Shown: in pieces, positions 9,880 through 19,656 of the stretch | How positions within the stretch are numbered: the first letter of the stretch is position 1 | Layout: every line of letters begins with the position of its first letter | From: Paulinella micropora | Lineage: Eukaryota; Cercozoa; Imbricatea; Euglyphida | Length of the DNA: 22,306 nucleotides | Direction: 5' to 3' | NCBI GenBank assembly: GCA_009731375.1 | Contig: BJOX01000208.1 | Coordinates: 384,706 to 407,011 of the forward strand | The notes under the pieces: generated by a model | What the model was told of the DNA's origin: nothing | What the model saw: the letters and a program-made list of their open reading frames with translations, nothing else | Databases searched by the model: none | Translations under genes and position numbers: made by a program

Positions 9880-9922
<43 letters not shown>

Positions 9923-10052
9923 GTAGGTAGGTAGATAGGTAGATAGGTAGATAGGTAGGTAGGTAGGTAGATAGATAGATAGATAGGTAGATAGATAGAT
10001 AGATAAAAAGATAGATAAATAGATAGATAGATAGATACACAGATAGATAGAT

Positions 10053-10118
<66 letters not shown>

Positions 10119-10163
10119 GTAGGTAGGTAGGTAGATAGATAGGTAGATAGGTAGGTAGGTAGG

Positions 10164-10224
<61 letters not shown>

Positions 10225-10330
10225 GGGTAGATAGGTAGATAGATAGATAGAAGGATAGGTGATGGATAGGTTGGTAGGTAGGTTGGTAGGTTGGTAGGTA
10301 GGTAGGTAGGTAGGTAGGTAGATGGATAGG

Positions 10331-10384
<54 letters not shown>

Positions 10385-10410
10385 CATGGATAGGTCGATA
10401 GGTAGGTAGG

Positions 10411-10467
<57 letters not shown>

Positions 10468-10567
10468 TAAGGATAGGTAGGTAGGTAGGTAGATGATTAG
10501 ATAGGTAGATAGGTAGGTAGATAGATAAAGGTAGGTAGGTAGGTAGGTAGGTAGGTAGGTAGGTAGG

Positions 10568-10637
<70 letters not shown>

Positions 10638-10687
10638 CAGACAGACAGACAGATAGATAGATGGATGGATGGATGGATGGATGGATG

Positions 10688-10731
<44 letters not shown>

Positions 10732-10790
10732 TATAGATAGATAGACAGGCAGACAGACAGACATCTGATGCGAGATAGATAGATAGATGT

Positions 10791-10844
10791 AAATAAATAA
10801 ATAAATAAGTAAATAAATATTATATATAATATATATATATATAG
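10791..10844. repeat. AAAT and AT tracts
   Basis: AAAT-type repeats (about 10790-10818) followed by an imperfect AT run (TATTATATATAATATATATA) to about 10843. AT-rich and easily unwound, but no specific function can be assigned. Confidence 0.85.
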
Positions 10845-11214
<370 letters not shown>

Positions 11215-11231
11215 CAGACTCAATCCTATCC

Positions 11232-11282
11232 ATACATACATACATACATACATACATTACATACATGCATACATACATACAG
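11232..11282. repeat. CATA array
   Basis: About 50 bp of CATA with one TTACATACATG variant near the middle. Confidence 0.9.
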
Positions 11283-11388
11283 ACCTAGTCCTTTCTGTCG
11301 TGATGCTGATGACAACAGCTTTCTTCCAGAGGTGTTAATGCCATCCTCGCTGTCAGATGAGTTGGCGCGACTCTGCCGACCACACAAG

Positions 11389-11392
<4 letters not shown>
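11283..11392. other. Non-repetitive island between CATA and GT arrays
   Basis: About 110 bp. It holds GCTGATGAC (a branch-like match) about 20 bases before TTTCTTCCAG (ending 11329), followed by a plus-strand frame open across the rest of the island into the GT repeat. Taken with the donor-like site at 10897 the frame would be kept on splicing, but no known domain is recognised. Could equally be unique spacer. Confidence 0.4.
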
Positions 11393-11435
<43 letters not shown>

Positions 11436-11669
11436 TGCATGTATGTATGTATGTATGCATGTATGCATGTATGTATGTATGCATGTATGTATGTATGTAT
11501 GTATGCATGTACGTATCTATGTATGTATGTATGTATGTATGTATGTATGTATGGACGCATGTATGTATGTATGTATGTATGCATGTATGTATGTATGTAT
11601 GTATGCATGTATGTATGTATATATGCATGTATGTATGTAAGTATATATGTATGTTTGTATTTATGTATG
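11393..11669. repeat. GT run and TATG array
   Basis: GT repeat 11393-11428, then TATG repeat with frequent TGCATG variants spaced at 12 to 20 bases, a few CTATG and one TGGACG. Stop-free on both strands; the MYVC and HTYI frames are artefacts. Confidence 0.96.
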
Positions 11670-11737
11670 TGTCATCATCATTGTCAACAGAGTGTGCTCC
11701 AAGTCCTTTCCATACACACTATACCTAAACGTACACA
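11670..11737. other. Short non-repetitive linker
   Basis: About 68 bp (CATCATCATTGTCAACAGAG and following bases) between TATG and GATA arrays. No repeat copy elsewhere in the window and no coding signal. Confidence 0.4.
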
Positions 11738-11739
11738 GC

Positions 11740-11788
<49 letters not shown>

Positions 11789-11797
11789 GGATAGATG

Positions 11798-11849
<52 letters not shown>

Positions 11850-11868
11850 GATAGATAGATAGATAGAT
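11738..11868. repeat. GATA array
   Basis: Clean GATA with two GGAT variants near 11785-11797 and one AAAT variant near 11838. Confidence 0.97.
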
Positions 11869-12254
11869 GAGATATCGACTAATGTCAGAAAAAAGGAGCT
11901 TCTGATTTCGTCAACCAAGGAAGTCTGTGGTAAAGTATTAACCCGATGCCCAGCTAAGCCGTGACGTTTGCACGGAAGGGACTGATACAGGCGATACCAA
12001 GCCTCCCTAGTACCAGGCGGGGCCAGGGCTCGTTCCACAAGCGCCCCTTGCAGAACGAGCTCCCACCTCCATTACAGAGGACCCAGTAAGCAGATGTAGT
12101 TTCGAGACTGTTCGACAGTCTAGTATAAACCGACAGAGCACTGTGGGTTTTATTCCGGGCTCAACAAGCGAGAAAGGGCACCCTGAGGGAACAGGATTGT
12201 GCTTCCCGTCACTATTTCGGCATGTGACTTATAGGCGTATGGCTAGGCACACAT
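11869..12254. other. 385-bp non-repetitive island
   Basis: Mixed composition of roughly even GC. It contains GAACGAGCTCCC, AGGCGGGGCCAGGGC, a perfect 7-bp hairpin AGACTGT-TCG-ACAGTCT at 12105-12121, and TTTATTCCGGGCTC. A minus-strand frame runs from 12038 to about 11870 before entering the GATA array, about 57 codons of non-repeat sequence (starting MERALAPPGTREAW), with no family I recognise. No tRNA-like cloverleaf or rRNA-like segment was found. It may be a decayed gene or transposon piece, or unique spacer. Confidence 0.45.
12105..12121. other. 7-bp perfect hairpin within the island
   Basis: AGACTGT at 12105-12111 pairs with ACAGTCT at 12115-12121 across a TCG loop. It lies inside unique sequence rather than a repeat array, so it is not explained by tandem expansion. 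Function unknown. Confidence 0.6.
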
Positions 12255-12292
12255 AAAGATAGATAGATACATAGATAGATAGATAGATAGAC

Positions 12293-12336
<44 letters not shown>

Positions 12337-12366
12337 CGATAAGATAGATAGATAAGATAGATAGAT

Positions 12367-12422
<56 letters not shown>

Positions 12423-12424
12423 GA
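12255..12424. repeat. GATA array with AAGATA variants
   Basis: GATA repeat with single ACAT, ACAG and TCGAT variants. Three AAGATAGATAGAT units near 12340-12372 show a 14-bp higher-order period. Confidence 0.96.
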
Positions 12425-12727
<303 letters not shown>

Positions 12728-13276
12728 NNNNNNNNNNNNNNNNNNNNNNNNNNNNNNNNNNNNNNNNNNNNNNNNNNNNNNNNNNNNNNNNNNNNNNNNN
12801 NNNNNNNNNNNNNNNNNNNNNNNNNNNNNNNNNNNNNNNNNNNNNNNNNNNNNNNNNNNNNNNNNNNNNNNNNNNNNNNNNNNNNNNNNNNNNNNNNNNN
12901 NNNNNNNNNNNNNNNNNNNNNNNNNNNNNNNNNNNNNNNNNNNNNNNNNNNNNNNNNNNNNNNNNNNNNNNNNNNNNNNNNNNNNNNNNNNNNNNNNNNN
13001 NNNNNNNNNNNNNNNNNNNNNNNNNNNNNNNNNNNNNNNNNNNNNNNNNNNNNNNNNNNNNNNNNNNNNNNNNNNNNNNNNNNNNNNNNNNNNNNNNNNN
13101 NNNNNNNNNNNNNNNNNNNNNNNNNNNNNNNNNNNNNNNNNNNNNNNNNNNNNNNNNNNNNNNNNNNNNNNNNNNNNNNNNNNNNNNNNNNNNNNNNNNN
13201 NNNNNNNNNNNNNNNNNNNNNNNNNNNNNNNNNNNNNNNNNNNNNNNNNNNNNNNNNNNNNNNNNNNNNNNNNNNN
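12728..13276. other. Assembly gap (549 Ns)
   Basis: Run of N from 12728 to 13276. It begins inside a GA run and ends at GGGGGGTGTTTTGC, so the missing sequence is probably more GT/GA repeat and cassette copies. Frames drawn through this region are meaningless. Confidence 1.
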
Positions 13277-13326
13277 GGGGGGGTGTTTTGCTGCGTTTTC
13301 CTTTCGTCGCTTGGCCTGTGAGTGAG
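13277..13326 (+). repeat. GGTGTTTTGCTGCG cassette after the gap
   Basis: Diverged copy of 12570-12616: GGTGTTTTGCTGCGTTTTCC, then TTTCGTCGCTTGGCCTGTGAG. Both copies lead into GTGA repeat, supporting one ancestral unit of cassette, GTGA, GT and GA. A weaker third relative lies at 12472-12506. Confidence 0.7.
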
Positions 13327-13561
13327 GTGAGTGAGTGAGCGAGTGAGTGAGTGAGGTGAGTGAGTGAGTAAGTGAGTAAGTGAGTGAGTGAGTGAGTGAG
13401 TGAGTGAGGTGAGTGAGTGAGGTGAGTGAGTGAGTGAGTGAGTGAGTGAGTGTGTGTGTGTGAATGTGTGTGTATGTATGTGTATGTGTGTGTATGTGTG
13501 TGCGTGTGTACGTGTGTGCGTGTATGTGTGTGCGTGTGTGTGTGTGTGTGTGTGAGTGAGT

Positions 13562-13562
<1 letters not shown>
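13319..13562. repeat. GTGA array followed by GT-rich tract
   Basis: GTGA repeat with recurrent GGTGA slips from about 13319 to 13451, then a GT tract with TATG, GCGT and TACG variants to about 13553, then a few more GTGA units. The reverse complement of GTGA (TCAC) appears as a separate array at 14274-14336. Confidence 0.95.
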
Positions 13563-13603
<41 letters not shown>

Positions 13604-13705
13604 AAGATAGATAGATCGATAGATAGATCGATGGATAGATAGATAGACACAGACAGACAGATAGACAGATAGATAGACAGATAGATAGATAGATAGATAG
13701 ATAGA
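13563..13705. repeat. AG run and GATA array
   Basis: AG run about 13566-13599, then GATA with TCGAT, GGAT and GACA variants to 13705. The order GTGA, AG, GATA is a chain of motifs each differing by one or two bases. Confidence 0.95.
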
Positions 13706-13748
13706 CCTGTGTGATGCATCAGGAAACTCATTTGGGGATGAGGCTACA
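13706..13748. other. Short non-repetitive linker
   Basis: About 43 bp (CTGTGTGATGCATCAGG onwards), containing GATGCATC, a short palindrome. It separates GATA from TATG arrays. No other copy seen. Confidence 0.4.
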
Positions 13749-13944
13749 CATGTATGTACGTTATGTATGTAGGTATGTATGTATGTATGTATGTATGTAT
13801 GTATGTATGTATGTATGTATGTGTATGTATGTATGTGTATGTATGTATGTACGTACGTTACGTTACGCTACGCTACGCTACGCTACGCTACGCTACGTTA
13901 CGTTACGTTACGTTACGTTACGTATGTATGTATGTATGTATCTA
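13749..13944. repeat. TATG array with CGTTA/CGCTA pentanucleotide block
   Basis: TATG repeats, then ACGT, then a pentanucleotide block (about 13853-13923) of ACGTT, then ACGCT repeated, then ACGTT again, then back to TATG. The block is symmetrical in order: CGTTA, CGCTA, CGTTA. All plus-strand frames are open, giving [10 protein letters not shown] strings with no coding meaning. Confidence 0.93.
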
Positions 13945-14012
13945 TGTACCTCGCGGGGTGCCCTCGGAGCGCAAGAAAGAAAGAGGGGTGCTGTTACAAG
14001 TTACCTGATCGA
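13945..14012. other. Short GC-richer island
   Basis: TACCTCGCGGGGTGCCCTCG, GAGCGCAAGAAAGAAAGAGG, then GTTACAAGTTACCTGATCG. The GCCCTCGGAGCGCAAG part resembles GCCTTGGAACGCAAG at about 14583-14597, suggesting a diverged second copy there. Confidence 0.45.
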
Positions 14013-14089
14013 TGTATATATATATATATATATCTATATATATATATATGTATATATATATGTATATATATATATGTATATCTATCTAC

Positions 14090-14145
<56 letters not shown>

Positions 14146-14220
14146 ATATTTATATATTTATATACATATGTATGTATATATATAATGTATGTATGTATGT
14201 ATGTATGTATGTATGCACGT
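14013..14220. repeat. AT, TATC, TATA and TATG tracts
   Basis: AT-rich run with periodic G or C (14013-14079), TATC (14080-14144), TATATTTA units (to about 14165), then TATG (to about 14216). Stop-free frames read YIYI/YLSI. Confidence 0.94.
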
Positions 14221-14338
14221 AAGTTGTGTGTGTGTGTGTGTGTGTCTGTGTGTGCCAGAAAGAAAAAAAAAACTCACTCACTCACTCACTCACTCACTCA
14301 ACTCACTCAATCACTCACTCACTCACTCACTCACTCAT
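14221..14338. repeat. GT run, short A-rich linker and TCAC array
   Basis: GT run about 14226-14255, a linker with CCAGAAAG and ten consecutive A bases (14262-14271), then TCAC repeats (about 14274-14336) with ACTCAACTC and CAATCAC slips. The TCAC array is the reverse complement of the GTGA array at 13319. Confidence 0.93.
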
Positions 14339-14466
14339 AGATAGATAGATAGATAGATAGATTAGATAGATAGATAGATAGATATATAGATAGATAGATA
14401 TGTCACTCACTCATAGATACATACGTTGTGTCTATGTATGTATGTATGTATGTATGTATGTATGTA

Positions 14467-14497
<31 letters not shown>

Positions 14498-14604
14498 ATG
14501 TATGTATGTGTGTGTATGTATGTATGTATGTATGTATGTATGTATATATGTATGTATGTATGTATGTGTAGCCTGTAGAAGGGCCTTGGAACGCAAGTGG
14601 AAGA
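14339..14604. repeat. GATA and TATG arrays with short linker
   Basis: GATA (14337-14400), a TCACTCACTCATAGATACAT junction, TATG with GT blocks (14425-14570), and a 30-bp non-repetitive linker (GCCTGTAGAAGGGCCTTGG, ACGCAAGTGGAAG) at about 14571-14604. The linker may be a diverged copy of 13956-13975. Confidence 0.9.
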
Positions 14605-14918
<314 letters not shown>

Positions 14919-15366
14919 TTTTCACCAGATCTGACGTGGAGCATACACTGGACCTGCTCCCCTGATCGCACTCATATCCTAACAAAACACACATACATAC
15001 ATACACACCTACCTACATGCATACATACACACACACACACATACACATACACTTGACCTACTCCCATTCTGATCGCACTCATATCCTAACATAACATACA
15101 TACATACATACATACCTACCTACATACATACATACACACACACACACACATACACACACACACATACACATGACCTACTCCCCTGATCGCACTCATATCC
15201 TAACAAAACATACATACATACATACATACCTACCTACATACATACATACACACAAACACACATACAAACACATACACACACACTTGACCTACTCCCATTC
15301 TGATCGCACTCATATCCTAACATAACATACACACCTATCTACATACATACATACATACATATATAT

Positions 15367-15422
<56 letters not shown>

Positions 15423-15591
15423 TTGGCCTACTCCCATTCTGATCGCACTCATATCCTAACATAACATACATACATACCTACCTACTTACATACATACACA
15501 CACACACACATACACTTGACCTACTCCCATTCTGATCGCACTCATTCCTAACATAACATACACACCTATCTACATACACACACATATATAT

Positions 15592-15624
<33 letters not shown>

Positions 15625-15641
15625 TATGTATATACATATAT

Positions 15642-15707
<66 letters not shown>

Positions 15708-15769
15708 TTGACCTACTCCCATTCTCGCACTCATATCCTAACACAACATACATACATACCTACCTACTT

Positions 15770-15800
<31 letters not shown>

Positions 15801-15969
15801 TACACTTGACCTACTTCATTCTGATCGCTCTCATATCCTAACATAACATACATACATACATACATACCTACCTACATACATACATACATACATACATACC
15901 TACCTGCATACATACATACATACCTACATGCATACCTGCTCCCATTCTGATCGCACTCGCATCCTAACA
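14919..15969 (+). repeat. Composite family 4: CATTCTGATCGCACTCATAT cores in CATA/CA/AT spacer
   Basis: Nine cores of the form CTTGACCTACTCCCATTCTG, ATCGCACTCATATCCTAACA, TAACATAC, at about 14945, 15051, 15171, 15283, 15421, 15514, 15705, 15803 and 15933. Two (14945, 15171) read CCCCTGATCG and share AACAAAACA at the end. Copy 7 lacks TGAT, copy 8 has lost a few bases (TACTTCATTC), and copy 9 is the most diverged. Spacers mix CATA, CTAC, CA and, around copies 4-7, long AT runs. Confidence 0.95.
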
Positions 15970-16179
15970 TACCTACCTACCTACCTACATACCTACCTAC
16001 CTACCTACCTACCCACCTACCTACCTACCTACCTACCTACCCTACCTACCTACCTACCTACCCACCCACCTACCTACCTACCTACCTACCTACCTACATA
16101 CATACATACCTACATACACACATACACACACACACACAAACATACAAACACACACACACATACACACATACACACATAC

Positions 16180-16212
<33 letters not shown>

Positions 16213-16225
16213 TACACACACACAC

Positions 16226-16256
<31 letters not shown>

Positions 16257-16269
16257 CATACGCACACAC

Positions 16270-16328
<59 letters not shown>

Positions 16329-16336
16329 TACTTACT
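15966..16336. repeat. CTAC array grading into CATA and CA repeats
   Basis: CTAC/CTACC repeats (15966-16096), then CATA with CA and CACATA blocks to 16336. The motif ACACTTACATACATACATAC occurs twice (about 16223 and 16265), showing a duplicated 40-bp block. Confidence 0.95.
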
Positions 16337-16387
16337 TACCCATAGGTAGGGTCAGCTTGAAATCAAATGTTGTTCCTTTACCCTGAA
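16337..16387. other. Short non-repetitive linker
   Basis: About 50 bp: TACCCATAGGTAGGGTCAGC, then TTGAAATCAAATG. TACC-CATA-GGTA could form a 4-bp stem. No second copy and no gene signal. Confidence 0.4.
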
Positions 16388-16442
16388 TGTATGTATGTAT
16401 GCATGTATGCATGTATGTATGTATGTATGTATGTATATGTAT
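16388..16442. repeat. TATG array
   Basis: About 55 bp of TATG with two GCATG variants. Confidence 0.92.
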
Positions 16443-16755
16443 GGAAAGAGGAAAGAAAGAAAGAGAGAAAGAAGGGAAGAAAAGAAAGAAAGAGAGAAAG
16501 AGAGAGAGAAAAAAATAAATAAATAAATAAATAAATAAATAAAGAAAGAAAGAGGGAAAAAAGAGAAAGAAAAAGAAAAAGGAAAAGAAAAAGGAAAAGA
16601 AAAAGAAAAAGAAAAAGCAAAAGCAAAAGCAAAAGCAAAAGCAAAGGCAAAAGCAAAGCAAAGCAAAGCAAAGAAAAGCAAAGCAAATCAAAGCAAATCA
16701 AATCAAAGCAAAGCAAAGCAAAGCAAAGCAAAGCAAACCTAAGCAAACCTAAGCA

Positions 16756-16803
<48 letters not shown>
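16443..16803. repeat. 360-bp purine-rich tract (GAAA, AAAT, GAAAAA, GCAAAA and AAAGC series)
   Basis: The plus strand is almost all purine: GAAA and GAGA mixtures (16443-16509), AAAT (about 16510-16541), GAAA, then GAAAAA/GGAAAA hexamers (about 16566-16615), GCAAAA hexamers (to about 16645), GCAAA pentamers with TCAAA variants, GCAAACCTAA, and a clean GAAA run (16756-16803). The motif changes stepwise along the tract. The minus strand gives FALLCF/FFFS strings in stop-free frames. Confidence 0.95.
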
Positions 16804-16879
16804 CCTCTACGCTCGTCGCGCGCAGTTCAGAGCCAAAAGACTTGAGTAAGCTTTGCACGAGAGAAACTCCTATATATAA

Positions 16880-16913
<34 letters not shown>

Positions 16914-17160
16914 GCATGTATGTATGTATGTATGTATGCATGTATGTATGTATGTACGTATGTTATGTATGTTAGGTATGTTATGTATGTTATGTATGTT
17001 ATGTAAGGCAAGCTTTGTACAAGTGACACCTCTATGTATGCATGTATGTATGTATGTATGTATGTGTATGTATGTATGTGTATGTATGTATATGTATGTA
17101 TATACGTATGTTGTGTATGTATGCTCAGAGCCGAATGATTTAAGTTAGTTTAAGTATGTA
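16803..17160. other. Diverged TCAGAGCC and AAGCTTTG motif pairs in AT/TATG repeat
   Basis: A non-repetitive segment (16803-16876) contains TTCAGAGCCAAAAGACTTG and AAGCTTTGCACGAGAGAAAC. After an AT run and TATG repeats, AAGCTTTGTACAAGTGACAC lies at about 17011-17030, and CTCAGAGCCGAATGATTTAAG at about 17123. The first segment seems to have been copied as two separate pieces with simple repeat between. TATG repeats include GTTATGTATGTTAGG variants (16970-17003). No gene is seen. Confidence 0.55.
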
Positions 17161-17405
17161 TATTATAAACTATGTATGTATGTATGTATGTATGTATGTA
17201 TGCATGTATGTATGTATGTATGTATGTATGCATGTATGTATGTATGTATGTATGTATGTATGCATGTATGTATGCATGTATGTATGTATGTATGTATGTT
17301 TGTATGTATTTATGTATGTATTTATGTACGTATGTATGTATGTATGTATGTATGTAGGCACTGTATTTATGTATGTATGTATGTATGTATGTATGTGTAT
17401 GTATG

Positions 17406-17436
<31 letters not shown>

Positions 17437-17450
17437 TGGTAGTTACCTAC
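17161..17450. repeat. TATG array
   Basis: TATG repeat from about 17172, with GCATG, TTTATG and ACGTATG variants and one short interruption GTAGGCACTG near 17354. Frames in all phases on both strands are open because TATG and CATA lack stops. Confidence 0.96.
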
Positions 17451-18625
17451 GACAGATGTTCCATACATGCGAGCGGGTCTGGGGTCATTGCCCTATGTAT
17501 GTATGTATGTATGTATGTATGTATATATGGCATACATGCGAGCGGGTCTGGGGTCATTACCCTATGTATGTATGCATGTATGTATCTATGTATGTATGTA
17601 TCTATGTATGTATGTATCTATGTATGTATGTATGGCATACATGCGAGCGGGTCTGGGGTCATTGCCCTATGTATGTATGTATGTATGTATGTATGTATGT
17701 ATGTATGTATGGCATACATGCGAGCGGGTCTGGGGTCATTCCCCTATGTATGTATGTATGTATGTATGTATGGCATACATGCGAGCGGGTCTGGAGTCAT
17801 TCCCCTATGTATGTATGTATGTATGTGTGTGTGTATGTATGTATGTATGTATTTATGTATGTATGTATGTATGGCATACATGCGAGCGGGTCTGGGGTCA
17901 TTACCCTATGTATGTATGTATGTATGTATGTGATGTATGTATGTGATGTATGTATGTATGTATGTATGTATGTATGACATACATGCGAGCGGGTCTGGGG
18001 TCATTTCCCTATTTATGTATGTATGTATGTATGTATCTATGTATGTATGTATGTATGTATGTATGTAGTATCTATGTATGTATCTATGTATGTATCTATG
18101 TATGTATGGCATACATGCGAGCGGGTCTGGGGTCATTCCCCTATGTATGTATGTATGTATGTATGTATGTATGTATGTATCTATGTATGCATGTATGTAT
18201 GTATGTATGTATGTATCTATGTATGTATCTATGTATGTATGTATGTATGTATGTATGTATGTATGGCATACATGCGAGCGGGTCTGGGGTCGTTCCCCTA
18301 TGTATGTATCTATGTATGTATGTATGTATGTGATGATGTATGTATGTATGTATGTATGTATGGCATACATGCGAACGGGTATGTATGTATGGCATACATG
18401 CGAACGGGTCTTGGGTCATTACTCTATGTATGTATGTATGCATGTATGTATGTATGTATGTATGTATGTATGTATATTATGTATGTATGTATGTATGCAT
18501 GTAATGCAATGTATGTATGTATGCATGCATGCATGCATGCATGTATGTATGTATGTATGCATGCATGTATGTATGTATGTATGTATGTATGTATGTATGG
18601 CATACATGCGAGCAGGTCTGGGATA
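17451..18625 (+). repeat. Composite family 5: CATGCGAGCGGGTCTGGGGT cores in TATG spacer
   Basis: Twelve cores of about 36 bp, all on the plus strand: GGCATACATGCGAGCGGGTC followed by TGGGGTCATTNCCCTATG. Starts: 17461, 17529, 17634, 17711, 17772, 17873, 17976, 18108, 18265, 18362, 18391 and 18599. The copy at 18362 stops after GCGAACGGGT, and the one at 18599 after GGTCTGGGAT. The base after CATT varies (G, A, C, T). The core is stop-free in the frames that read MRAGLGSLPYV and ASGSGVI, so a 273-codon plus-strand frame from 17156 results, but the frame shifts from copy to copy, which argues against coding. Confidence 0.96.
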
Positions 18626-18660
<35 letters not shown>

Positions 18661-18770
18661 TATAATATATATATATATATATGCATACAAACAAACAAAC
18701 AAACAAACAAACTTACCTTACCTTCCCTTCCCTTCCCTCACCTCCCTTCCCTTCCCTTCCCTTCCATTAC
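18626..18770. repeat. CATA, AT, AAAC and CTTCC tracts
   Basis: Short successive tracts: CATA (18626-18652), AT (18653-18681), AAAC (about 18687-18711), and a pyrimidine tract of CTTAC/CTTCC (18712-18770). Confidence 0.92.
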
Positions 18771-18885
18771 CTGGGTCGGATGCAGTGCATCCTCCAAGCG
18801 GTCAGGCGACAGATAAGTTGTGTCATGGATAGAAAAGTAGAGTTGTACTTCTTTACGTTCAAAATTGCTCGCTGTCAGCCCCTGC
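18771..18885. other. Non-repetitive island
   Basis: About 115 bp of mixed sequence (GGGTCGGATGCAGTGCATCC to CCCTGCATAG). GGATGCAGTGCATCC is a 15-nt interrupted palindrome (GGATGCA, G or T centre, TGCATCC) at about 18777-18791. Open frames cross it on both strands but no protein family is recognised. Confidence 0.45.

Positions 18886-18934
<49 letters not shown>
18886..18934. repeat. GATA array
   Basis: Twelve uninterrupted GATA units. Confidence 0.97.
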
Positions 18935-18935
<1 letters not shown>

Positions 18936-19656
18936 GAGATGTCGCAAGGAATGTAGTCCTTGCAAAGGAACGCAGTTTCACATCAAACAGTAATTTGTGT
19001 ACTGTGCATGTGTCCGGGATGGGAATCACGGGTAGACTGTGTTCTGGAAAAAAGAAGAGGAGGAAGGACGTTGAAGAAAAAGGCAATCTAGGAATGGAGA
19101 GTGGGGAGGATAAGGAAGAAGAGAAAGAAAAGCAAGCCGTTAGTCCAAGTGTTTTGAGCACCGTAAGCTTGCGCAAGCTACAATGATGACATTGGTAAAG
19201 GCCTTAAACCCCCGAAGGGACCTAGCCCGGGCTATGCAACACTGGACGGCTATGACGGAATGCAGGATGAGAGATAAGGGGAGGATGAGAGGGAGGGCGG
19301 ATTGGAGTTCTTCTTCAATGTCTTTCCATACGCTTGGTGTTGATGGCAAAATCAGGTGCTTTCTTCTTTCGATTGGTTCTTTCGGGGCACTTCTTGGACG
19401 AAATGAGAGTATGTCTCGGCGTCAACACTGTGGGTGGCATCCGGGTTTACAATGCCGGGTTGTGACTTATAGTCCGGATGGACGTGCACTTTTGGACTCT
19501 TCTTTTCGAGGAGGCTCGAAGGATCTTCGTAAGGGTGGACATGAGCAAAATCTTCTCCAAGGGGTTTGAAGAAAAAGGCAAAATGGAGAGTGGGGTCTTG
19601 AGGAGGACAAGGAAGAAGAGAAAGAAAAGGAAGCCGTTCAAGCCGTTAGTCCAAGT
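18935..19656. other. Longest non-repetitive island (about 720 bp) with internal direct repeats
   Basis: The largest stretch free of simple repeats and the best place to look for a real exon or decayed element. It has no recognised domain. A plus-strand ATG frame 19183-19569 (128 codons) includes VVTYSPDGRALLDSS, which loosely recalls a beta-propeller blade but is a single short match. A second frame, about 18995-19186, is rich in E and K over the first direct repeat (EEKGNLGMESGEDKEEEKEK). Minus-strand frames also cross the island (19349-19140 and 19641-19447). No frame is conserved between the two direct repeats over their full length. A 7-bp hairpin GCAAGGA-ATGTAG-TCCTTGC (18944-18963) and a 14-bp palindrome AGCTTGCGCAAGCT (19166-19179) are present. 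Alternatives: pseudogene, transposon remnant, noncoding unique DNA. Confidence 0.5.
19073..19151 (+). repeat. GA-rich direct repeat, copy 1
   Basis: 79 bp beginning GAAGAAAAAGGCAATCTAGG and ending CAAGCCGTTAGTCCAAGTG. It matches 19568-19657, which carries small insertions. It is purine-rich but not a tandem microsatellite. Confidence 0.88.

Larger units (their letters stand above)
9328..10790. repeat. GATA array with GGAT, GTAG, AG and GACA blocks
   Basis: About 1.45 kb dominated by GATA, with blocks of GGAT (9328-9405, 10661-10690), GTAG (several), AG (about 9600-9634 and 9854-9878), GACA (10635-10650, 10742-10762) and a short GTTGGTAG block near 10270-10300. Two copies of a non-repetitive island sit inside (9568-9600 and 9821-9852). 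The minus strand reads YLSI without stops for long stretches, which explains the long minus-strand frames. Confidence 0.95.

Noticed and set aside
11869-12254. tRNA or other small structured RNA in the unique island
   Set aside because: I looked for a cloverleaf with GGTTCRA-type arm and found none; only a 7-bp hairpin at 12105-12121.
11738-12424. GATA arrays as clustered GATA-factor binding sites
   Set aside because: GATA here is a generic microsatellite found throughout the window with no promoter context, so binding cannot be argued from sequence.
16443-16803. Telomeric or subtelomeric repeat
   Set aside because: No TTAGGG, TTTAGGG or TTTTAGGG-type tandem repeat occurs here or elsewhere in the window, on either strand.
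17156-17977. 273-codon plus-strand frame across family 5, reading MYVC with HTCERVWGH repeats
   Set aside because: The TATG spacer and core are both stop-free, but the core is read in different frames in successive copies, so no protein repeat is conserved.
17461-18625. CRISPR-like array with 36-bp repeats
   Set aside because: Core length fits, but every spacer is TATG microsatellite of variable length, with no unique spacer content.
19183-19569. WD40-like protein gene based on a YSPDGR match
   Set aside because: One short motif without a full blade or its WD ending. Rest of the frame is unremarkable and other frames are open, so I kept it only as a note on the island.
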